Positions 36,234-44,000 of a stretch of DNA of 64,000 bases are shown one piece after another (the stretch's first letter is position 1; each line of letters begins with the position of its first letter). The position numbers were made by a program, and so were the translations under genes. Location of the stretch: assembly GCF_002934235.1 (NCBI RefSeq), contig NZ_PTIS01000005.1, positions 62,001-126,000 of the forward strand. The letters are read 5' to 3'. The notes beneath the pieces were generated by a model that had not been told where the DNA came from, did no database searches, and saw nothing but the letters and a program-made list of their open reading frames with translations. The stretch is from Clostridium algidicarnis DSM 15099 (GTDB lineage Bacteria > Bacillota > Clostridia > Clostridiales > Clostridiaceae).

Positions 36234-36677
36234 ATGGCAAGACCAATAAAATTTAGAAGAGTAGAGTTTTTCCCAGAGAATACTTATTTCGTTCCATGGG
36301 GTAAGCCTAAATGTGAAATTGAAGAGGTAGTTTTAAAGGTAGAAGAACTTGAAGCTATGAGACTTAAGGATATTGAGGAATTAAATCAAGAACAGTGTGC
36401 TGAACGAATGCAGGTATCAAGGCAAACCTTTCAAAATATTATAGATAGTTCAAGAAAAAAGATTGCTATTGCTTTAACAGAAGGAAAAGCCATAAGGATA
36501 AATGGGGGCAATTATAGAACAAAATTTTGTAAGTTTAAATGTTTTAATTGCAAAAACATATATGAAATAAACTATGAACAGGATAAAAACAATTGCCCCG
36601 CTTGTGGTTCGGAAAAAGTGAGGTGTAGTAAAAAGTCGGATTTTTGTACAAAGTGGTGTAATCCCACAGATCAATAA
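36234..36677 (+). CDS. DUF134 (UPF0251) helix-turn-helix regulator with zinc-ribbon tail
   Basis: A 147-residue protein: MARPIKFRRVEFFPENTYFVPWGKP and VVLKVEELEAMRLKDIEELNQEQCAERMQVSRQTFQNIIDSSRKKIA form the DUF134 sigma-like helix-turn-helix. The C-terminal CFNCKNIYEINYEQDKNNCPACGS is a zinc ribbon, followed by further cysteines. Proteins of this family neighbour NifX/Mrp genes in many anaerobes and are presumed to regulate them. GGGGGGATTAAC precedes ATG 36234. Confidence 0.88.
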   Translation: MARPIKFRRVEFFPENTYFVPWGKPKCEIEEVVLKVEELEAMRLKDIEELNQEQCAERMQVSRQTFQNIIDSSRKKIAIALTEGKAIRINGGNYRTKFCKFKCFNCKNIYEINYEQDKNNCPACGSEKVRCSKKSDFCTKWCNPTDQ

Positions 36678-36775
36678 GGCTAATTTATATTTTGAAAATA
36701 TCATTATTGTAAGTATAATTATTAAACTTAAAAGGTAAAACAACTGATATATTTAGCATAAAACTTATAGGTTTA

Positions 36776-38158
36776 TTACTTAAAGAACTCATTTTTAAGT
36801 AAGGTTAAGGCTTCCTCAAAGTTGTCCTCTGAAACTCCAGAACAAGATAATAATAATCTTGGATATTTACTTTCATCTACAGAATTAAATGAACGTACTA
36901 AAACCCCTGCATTTGCACCACGTTTTTCTAGTTCCTTAGATGAAAGTTCACTTTTAACTTCCATTTGAATTAGGAATCCGCCTGAGCCAGGAATTCCCTT
37001 GGCTTTATTACCAAATACCTTATCTATAGCAATACATAGTTGCTGGCTTTTAATCATATAAAGCTTTCTTGTTTTTTTTATTTGTCTTGATAGGTGGCCA
37101 TCTCTAATGAATTGACAAAGGGCAATTTGATCGGTTTTTGATGCAGTTTGATTATATATTTTACCTCTATTTGAATAAGTATTTGTTAATTCTTTTGATA
37201 AAACCATAAAGCTAATTCTTAAAGAAGGTAGCAATAACCTTGAGAAGGTACCCATATATATGACCTTTTCCCCTCCATCTAAACCTTGCAGTGATGGTAC
37301 AGGACGGCTGTAATATCTAAATTCACTATCATAATCATCTTCAATTATTAAGCAATCATTAGTATTGGCAAAGGATAATAGTTCAAGCCTTGTTTGCATA
37401 GGCATAACATCTCCCCAAGGGGTTATATGTGAGGGTGATGTATATATTATCTTTACCTTATCTTTAGAAAAGCTAGATAGATCATTTGTAATATTATCGT
37501 AACTTATAGTGTCAAAGCCCCTATCAGAAAATACAGCTCTTGCTTGTTTAAAGCTGCCACCTGCAAAGGAAACAGGAGAACGAACTCCAGTAAGGGAACA
37601 TAATATTTGTAACAAACTTTGGACACCTGCTCCAATGACAATTTGCTCAGGGGTGCATATTACTCCCCTTCGATCACCAACATACTTAGATAATACAACT
37701 CTAAGGTCATACTCACCTTGAGGATCTCCATAAGATAAAAGCCTTTCTCCATTGCGAAGTGCACTTTTCATATATCTACTCCATAAGTCAAAGTTGAAAC
37801 TCTTATAATCTACTGCAGAAGTAGCAAAATCGTATAATGGTTTGGATTTTATATTAGTTTTTTTAACCTCTATTGGTGAGTGCTTTTGAATATCCATATA
37901 ATTTAAGTCATTTACATAAAACCCGCTTCCGGGCTTTGACGTAATATATCCTTCTGCAGCTAACTGTAAATAGGCTGCCTCTACTGTGGTCCGACTTATA
38001 ATCCTCTCATTTGCACACCTTCTTATAGATGGAAGCTTACTTTCTGCTTTAAGGATGCCAGAAGAAATTAGACCTTTATAGTGGTTATAAAGTTGAATGT
38101 ACAATGGAACATCGGAAGAATCATTTTGATTTAATGTGGTTATACTAGATTTACCCAT
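36776..38158 (-). CDS. MocR-type (GntR-aminotransferase) regulator, probably PdxR
   Basis: A 460-residue fusion of an N-terminal GntR winged helix (about 12-80: VPLYIQLYNHYKGLISSGILKAESKLPSIRRCANERIISRTTVEAAYLQLAAEGYI) and a fold-type I aminotransferase-like domain that senses PLP. That domain has VVIGAGVQSLLQILCSL-like, IIEDDYDSEFRY and MGTFSRLLLPSLRISFMV, with the expected lysine position altered. It is divergent from a pyridoxal-kinase-type gene and a probable B6 transporter, which identifies it as the B6-salvage subgroup (PdxR). The start is at 38158. It likely senses PLP or pyridoxal levels and activates or represses the divergent operon. Confidence 0.88.
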   Translation of the reverse strand: MGKSSITTLNQNDSSDVPLYIQLYNHYKGLISSGILKAESKLPSIRRCANERIISRTTVEAAYLQLAAEGYITSKPGSGFYVNDLNYMDIQKHSPIEVKKTNIKSKPLYDFATSAVDYKSFNFDLWSRYMKSALRNGERLLSYGDPQGEYDLRVVLSKYVGDRRGVICTPEQIVIGAGVQSLLQILCSLTGVRSPVSFAGGSFKQARAVFSDRGFDTISYDNITNDLSSFSKDKVKIIYTSPSHITPWGDVMPMQTRLELLSFANTNDCLIIEDDYDSEFRYYSRPVPSLQGLDGGEKVIYMGTFSRLLLPSLRISFMVLSKELTNTYSNRGKIYNQTASKTDQIALCQFIRDGHLSRQIKKTRKLYMIKSQQLCIAIDKVFGNKAKGIPGSGGFLIQMEVKSELSSKELEKRGANAGVLVRSFNSVDESKYPRLLLSCSGVSEDNFEEALTLLKNEFFK

Positions 38159-38180
38159 ATAAAAACTCCTTTATTATTAA

Positions 38181-38212
38181 AACTGTACTGGTTAAAATTT
38201 TAGTTTTTGTAC
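38181..38212. promoter_or_regulatory. Candidate MocR/PdxR operator in the divergent region
   Basis: The 214-bp divergent region contains AACTGTACTGGTTAAAATTT followed by TAGTTTTTGTACA, with two GTAC blocks about 20 bp apart. Spaced direct repeats with CTGG/GTAC cores are the usual form of MocR binding sites. A weak TTGAAC (38287) and TAATAA (38310) pair may be the promoter of the kinase gene. Confidence 0.45.
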
Positions 38213-38372
38213 ATTTCAACAATGACAAATCTTATGTATAGTATATATATAAGAGGAAAAATATTCAACCATATATATTACTATTATTGAACTTATATAT
38301 TGACTTTACTAATAATGGTAGTTAATTTGGAGTTTAATTTATGAAGGGAATATTATAAAAGGGGGATTTAAA

Positions 38373-39233
38373 TTGGAAGAATTAAAAAGAGTTCTAGCTA
38401 TTCATGATCTATCAGGTTTTGGAAAATGTTCTTTGACTGTGGCATTACCTGTAATTTCTGTTGCAGGAATAGAATGTACATGTATGCCAACAGCAATACT
38501 TTCTACACACACAGGTGGATTTACAGGATATACTTTTAGAGATTTGAGTGAGGACATGTACCCTATGGCAAAACATTGGAAGTCATTAGGATTAGAGTTT
38601 GATGCTATATATATAGGTTATCTAGGAAGTTCAAGCCAAGCAAAGTCTGTAGAAAATATTATAACCTTGCTTAAAGATGATAAAACTTTAGTAATTATAG
38701 ATCCTGTAATGGCTGATAATGGGGAGTATTATACAGGGCTTGATGAAGATATGTGTAAGGGTTTTCTCTCTATGTGTAAATTTGCAGATATAATAACACC
38801 TAATTTTACGGAGGCTACTTTGTTATTAGGAGAAAAATATATTGAACCACCTTATACCAAAGAATACGTAGAAGGTTTATTAAAAAGACTTTCTGATTTA
38901 GGACCATCAAAGGTTGTACTTACAGGCGTATCCTTTAAAGAAGGGGAAGTTGGAGCAGCATCTTATGACAAAGCAACTAATGAGATAAGTTATGCATTTA
39001 CAAAAAGAACACCAGGAAGCTATCACGGTACTGGAGATTTATTTGGTAGTGCATTTGTGGCAGCAATTGTTAGAGGAATTAGTATAAATAAATCAATAAA
39101 AATTGCAGTAGATTTAGTTAAGTCTTCAACAGAAATTACTTACAAAAGGGGTACTCCAACTAATTACGGGGTTGACTTTGAAAGTAGATTGCAACAGTTT
39201 AGTATTGACATTCAAAATAATATAAATAAATAA
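38373..39233 (+). CDS. pdxY: Pyridoxal/pyridoxamine kinase, PdxY type
   Basis: A 286-residue ribokinase-like enzyme phosphorylating pyridoxal or pyridoxamine. It has VLAIHDLSGFGKCSLTVALP at the N-terminus, STHTGGFTGYTFRDLS near 44, IYIGYLGSSSQAK near 79, DPVMADNGEYYTG near 111, ITPNFTEATLLLG near 142 and the catalytic anion-hole HGTGDLFGSAFVA with its Asp near 224. The start is TTG 38373, with AAAGGGGG upstream. It is followed by a membrane transporter component and divergent from the MocR regulator; the set forms a vitamin B6 salvage unit. Confidence 0.92.
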   Translation: MEELKRVLAIHDLSGFGKCSLTVALPVISVAGIECTCMPTAILSTHTGGFTGYTFRDLSEDMYPMAKHWKSLGLEFDAIYIGYLGSSSQAKSVENIITLLKDDKTLVIIDPVMADNGEYYTGLDEDMCKGFLSMCKFADIITPNFTEATLLLGEKYIEPPYTKEYVEGLLKRLSDLGPSKVVLTGVSFKEGEVGAASYDKATNEISYAFTKRTPGSYHGTGDLFGSAFVAAIVRGISINKSIKIAVDLVKSSTEITYKRGTPTNYGVDFESRLQQFSIDIQNNINK

Positions 39234-39277
39234 AGAATATAAATAAAATTAATTTATAAATTCGGGGGGATTTTAAA

Positions 39278-40045
39278 ATGACTACAAGAAAAAATGAATT
39301 TTCTACACGTACTATGGTTCTAATTGGGCTATTTGCTGCTCTTTGTTATGTGGCATTATTTTTCAAAATACCTATTCCATCACCTGTAGGTAAGCCATTT
39401 CTACACATGGGAAATATGTTTGTAATATTAGCAGCACTTCTTTTTACAGGTACTATAGGTGGACTTTCAGGTTCCATTGGAATGGGTTTATTTGATCTAA
39501 TGAATGGTTATGCATCTAGTGTTCCAAAAACTGTCCTATTAAAGTTTGGTATTGGAGTAATTGTAGGGGCAGTTGCATCAAAGGGAAATAAAGAGGATGC
39601 AAAGTCTCCAAGAAAGTGGCTAAGAATTGCTTCACTTACCCTTATTATAATAGGTATAGCTCTTTTAATTATGTCAGTTACAAGAGGAAATGAAATAGTG
39701 GTTGCAGGAATTCAAAAGAAGCTAGTAATTAATCCTGTGCTATATATATTTTCGCTTATTCTTGGAGGAGCCTTAGGGGTTGTATGCTTTTTATGTAAGA
39801 ACCTATCCGTTAAGATCCAATATGCAATTCTAGGTGCTGTGGCAGGTATAGCATTTAACTTAGTTGGAGAATTCTTATTTGGATTAGTAACTCTTTTATT
39901 GGCAGGAAGTGCTTTTATTCCAGCAGTATTAAGTTCAGCAGTAAGTTTACCTGCAACGCTTATAAATGGTTCATTCTCCATATTTGTTGCTGTGGCACTT
40001 TATATTCCACTATCTAAATCAATATTAAAATCAAAAATTAAGTAA
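39278..40045 (+). CDS. ECF transporter substrate-binding (S) component, probably for vitamin B6
   Basis: A 255-residue membrane protein with six or seven hydrophobic segments, starting TRTMVLIGLFAALCYVALFF, the ECF S-component signature region near helix 1. HMGNMFVILAALLFTGTIGGLSGSIGMGLFDLMNGY and a middle charged loop (about 105-120) follow. There is no ATPase or T component in the window, so it must use a shared energising module. Its partners point to pyridoxine or pyridoxal as substrate (PdxU type). The last codons overlap the first unit of the downstream 73-bp tandem array. CGGGGGGATTTTAAA precedes ATG 39278. Confidence 0.8.
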   Translation: MTTRKNEFSTRTMVLIGLFAALCYVALFFKIPIPSPVGKPFLHMGNMFVILAALLFTGTIGGLSGSIGMGLFDLMNGYASSVPKTVLLKFGIGVIVGAVASKGNKEDAKSPRKWLRIASLTLIIIGIALLIMSVTRGNEIVVAGIQKKLVINPVLYIFSLILGGALGVVCFLCKNLSVKIQYAILGAVAGIAFNLVGEFLFGLVTLLLAGSAFIPAVLSSAVSLPATLINGSFSIFVAVALYIPLSKSILKSKIK

Positions 40046-40694
40046 GACTCCAAATTTTATATTTGGCCAGTCGAACTTACACCTACGTAATGAAATGGAG
40101 TAGGTGTTTCATAAGTAAGACTCCAAATTTTATATTTGGCCAGTCGAACTTACACCTAGGTAATGAAATGGAGTAGGTGTTTCATAAGTAAGACTCCAAA
40201 TTTTATATTTGGCCAGTCGAACTTACACCTAGGTAATGAAATGGAGTAGGTGTTTCATAAGTAAGACTCCAAATTTTATATTTGGTCAGTGGAACTTACA
40301 CCTAGGTAATGAAATGGAGTAGGTGTTTCATAAGTGAGACTCCAAATTTGATATTTGGTCAGTGGAACTTACACCTAGGTAATGAAATGGAGTAGGTGTT
40401 TCATAAGTGAGACTCCAAATTTGATATTTGGTCAGTGGAACTTACACCTAGGTAATGAAATGGAGTAGGTGTTTCATAAGTGAGACTCCAAATTTGATAT
40501 TTGGTCAGTGGAACTTACACCTAGGTAATGAAATGGAGTAGGTGTTTCATAAGTGAGACTCCAAATTTGATATTTGGTCAGTGGAACTTACACCTAGGTA
40601 ATGAAATGGAGTAGGTGTTTCATAAGTGAGACTCCAAATTTGATATTTGGTCAGTGGAACTTACACCTACGTAATGAAATGGAGTAGGTGTTTC
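40038..40694 (+). repeat. Nine tandem copies of a 73-bp unit
   Basis: Units start at 40038 (partial edge), 40111, 40184, 40257, 40330, 40403, 40476, 40549 and 40622 with exact 73-bp spacing. Each has an inner hairpin CCAAAT/ATTTGG with flanking GACT/AGTC and GTAA/TTAC pairs, and a second hairpin ACACCTA/TAGGTGT. Copies 1-3 are one type (TAAGACTCC...GGCCAGTCG), 4 is a hybrid, and 5-9 are a second type (TGAGACTCC...GGTCAGTGG). The first and last share CCTACG where the others have CCTAGG. The period is not a multiple of three and there are no spacers, so it is neither coding nor a CRISPR. A terminator follows at once. Confidence 0.95.
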
Positions 40695-40705
40695 ATTTAT
40701 AAATA

Positions 40706-40747
40706 AAAAAACAGCACTGGTATTTATGATATTAGTGCTGTTTTTTT
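40706..40747 (+). terminator. Terminator after the 73-bp array
   Basis: AAAAAACAGCACT (40706-40718) pairs with AGTGCTGTTTTTT (40734-40746). It would end a transcript running through the ECF gene and the whole array. Confidence 0.9.
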
Positions 40748-40749
40748 GC

Positions 40750-40800
40750 TACCCGTAGATAGCAGCCAAATCTAAAAGGTTATTGTCTACGGTATTTTTA
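40750..40800 (+). terminator. Second stem-loop, possible back-up terminator
   Basis: TACCCGTAGA (40750-40759) pairs with TCTACGGTA (40786-40794) with one bulge and is followed by TTTTTA. It directly follows the first terminator. Confidence 0.6.
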
Positions 40801-40849
40801 TACCCATTTTTAAGAATGATTTTAACATTAAAAGTATGAACTTTTATGG

Positions 40850-40891
40850 AGATTTATTTTAAAACTTATATATGAGTTTTAAAATAAATCT
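40850..40891. repeat. Perfect 17-bp-arm inverted repeat upstream of the protease gene
   Basis: AGATTTATTTTAAAACT (40850-40866), an 8-nt loop, then its exact reverse complement (40875-40891). It is AT-rich and lies 126 bp before the protease start. It could be a regulatory palindrome or leader hairpin; no U tract follows, so a terminator is less likely. Confidence 0.65.
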
Positions 40892-41016
40892 GGGCGAAAT
40901 GTTGGATAAAATGTGATGTGATTCCATTTTATAAAGTATGTAAGTGACATATTAAGTTTATTTATAAAATAGACTAGAAAAAGAGACAAAAAATTATATT
41001 ATAAGGGGGCGTATTA

Positions 41017-44000
41017 ATGAAGGGTAAGAATAAATTTAAAAAGATCAAAGTGTTTTTTCCTATATTACTATCTTTTACACTTATACTTGGCTGTTTACCT
41101 ACTGTAGGACAAGCTAGGACTATGTCTGAATTAGAACCTTTAGATAACCTTAACGAATATTTAAACAAAATTGATTCAAAGGTAAAGAAGCAATTAGAAA
41201 ATGATGATGATTTAGTTGAGGTATTGATATATTTAAAAGACAGGGTTTCTATTAATGAAATAGAAGAGATTTCAAAATCACAGGGTGACTATAATACTAG
41301 CTATGAAAATGAAGTTTCCAAACGAAAAACTGTGATAAATACTCTAAAGGAAAAGGCAGAAACAAGTCAAAATTCAGTAGTTTCATATTTGTCTAGTGAA
41401 AAGTTAAGTGGAAAGGTAGAAAAGATTCAATCTTTTTATATTGCAAATATTGTATACGTTAAAGCAAATAAAGAGGTAATAGAAGAAATCGCGAAAAGAG
41501 ATGATGTAGAGAAAATTTATTTTAATGATATTATAGAATTAGAAGAGCCTATAAAAGGTGTAGATTTAGATACAGTAACTAATATGGCAGAAGACGAAAT
41601 TGAATGGAATATAAAAAAGGTGGAAGCACCCAAGGTTTGGGAGAACTTTAAAATAGATGGTACAGGAGTTGTGGTAGGAATTTTAGATTCTGGAGTTGAT
41701 TGGACGAACCCAGCTCTAAAAGACAAATGGAGAGGCTATGATAAGGAAACAGAAACTGTTGTTAATCCAAAGGAAAGTTGGTATGATCCAATGACTAATT
41801 CAGAGCTTCCTTGGGATAACCTAGGTGTTCCACACGGTAGCCATTGCACAGGAACAATACTTGGACAAGAGTCAAATGGAGATAATACAATAGGTGTAGC
41901 ACCTGGGGCAAAATGGATAGCAGCAAAGGCATTTACAGATAAGGGAGGACAACAAGTCCACTTATTAGCAGGGGCTCAGTGGTTTCTTGCACCTGGTGGA
42001 AAGGCAGAAAAGGCTCCAAACATAATAAATAATTCTTGGGGTGGATCAGCAGGTGTAGATCCTTGGTTTAAAGATGTAGTAGCAGCTTGGAGATCTGCTG
42101 GTATATTACCAGTCTTTGCAGCAGGAAATCAAAAATCAGGAGAACCTAAGCCTTGGCCAGGTTCAATTCAAAACCCATCAAATTTGCCAGGAAGCTTTGC
42201 AGTAGCAGCTGTTGATATTAATAATAAAAGAGGCGATTTCTCAAAGCTTGGACCTTCACCTTGGGATCCTAAGATGATTAAGCCAGAAATATCTGCTCCT
42301 GGAGTAAATATTCGTTCTTCTGTTGTAGGTGGATATGAAGGAGGGTGGAATGGTACTTCTATGGCTGCTCCACACGTATCAGGCATAGCGGCTTTAATGA
42401 AGTCAGCAAACTTTTCTTTAACAGTAGATGAAATAGAAACTATAATTAAAGAAACCGCAACAAAGTTAACAGATAATGAATATACAGAGTCTCCGAATAT
42501 GGGATATGGATTCGGGTTAATTAATGCATATGACACAGTATCAAAGGTTTTAGGTGTAGGTACTGGAACCATAGAAGGACAGGTTTTAATTTCTGGAGAA
42601 GATAAGGTAGCTCCAACTGTAATTCATGAGAAGTTGCCAGAAGTGTTTGCAGGATTAGATGCAACTGTAATAGCAGAGATAAAAGATAATGTTTCTGTAA
42701 CTGATGCTAAGCTATTAGTTAAAAATGATGAAATGAGTGACTGGAAAGAGATAGACATGAAACTTAAAGATGGAGATTCAGTAAGAGGCACTTATGAGGC
42801 TATAATTCCTGGAGATTTAGTTATTAAAACTGGTGTAGATTATAAAATTGTGGCTACAGATTATGGAAATAACATTTTCACAACTGATGAATATAAACTT
42901 AGTGTAATGTTTGGAATAAAGCCAGATAAATATAGTAATGACTTTGAAACTGATATTAAAGGATTTAAGTTATCAGGTGACTTTCAGTGGGGAGCTCCTA
43001 CATCATTTGTAGGTCCTAAAGCTTTAAGTGGAACAAAGGTAATAGGAACAAAGCTAGATACCTATGGTGTTACAGAAGATATAGTTAGTGAAGTAGTATT
43101 ACCATCTCTTGATTTAAGAGATGAAGATTTAAAGTCAGCTAGCTTAAGGATATCAGAATGGAGTGATATATCAAGCTTTCACAGTGCTAAAATGCTTATA
43201 TCAACAGATGAAGGATCTACATGGGAAGAATTAAGAAAAGTATCTGGGGGAGATAGAGAGTGGCATGAGGTTTATGTAGATCTTAAGTCATATATAGGGA
43301 GTGAAAACCCAGTACAAATAAAGTTCGAATTTTCTACTATGTCAGAAAATAATGGCTATAGTATAGGTTGGTATTTTGATAATCTAAGACTTGTTGGAGA
43401 GGATAAAACTGCTCCAAGCATTCCTACAAATGTTAAGTTGCAGAGAAATAAATCAGGAATATCATTAAGCTGGGACAAGGTTAATGAAGCGGATTTAAAA
43501 CAATATGATGTATATCGTTCAGAGACAGCAGGAGGTCATTACACAAAGGTTACAACTACAACAAATACATTTTATACAGATACTGATGTGAAAACAGGAA
43601 AGTATTATTATGTTATTACGTCTAGTGATTTTGTTGGAAACGAAAGTGATTATTCTAAAGAGGCAGAAATTGATTATAAAGAGATAGAAAAGATATTTTA
43701 CGAAAACTTTGAAAAGGACAATGGTGGATTTACAACAGGAATTTTATCAGAATCAGGAAAAAAGAATGATTGGGAGTGGGGGGTGCCAACTTCAGGACCA
43801 AAAACTGCATTAACTGGAACGAAGGTATGGGCTACTAATCTTAAAGGAAATTATTCTTATGAGCATTCTGGGTACTTAGACACACCATCCATAAGTCTTC
43901 CAGATGATGAGGAATCAGTTTTATCAGTAGACCAATGGATGAGCATATATAGTTATGTTTATGAAGGAACTGATGACTTTGCTAATATCCAAATATCAGA

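Noticed and set aside
40038-40694. CRISPR array
   Set aside because: The units are contiguous 73-bp repeats without unique spacers, and no cas genes are nearby.
42168-42572. 134-codon - strand frame inside the protease gene
   Set aside because: It is antisense to the S8 catalytic domain, including the active-site Ser region.
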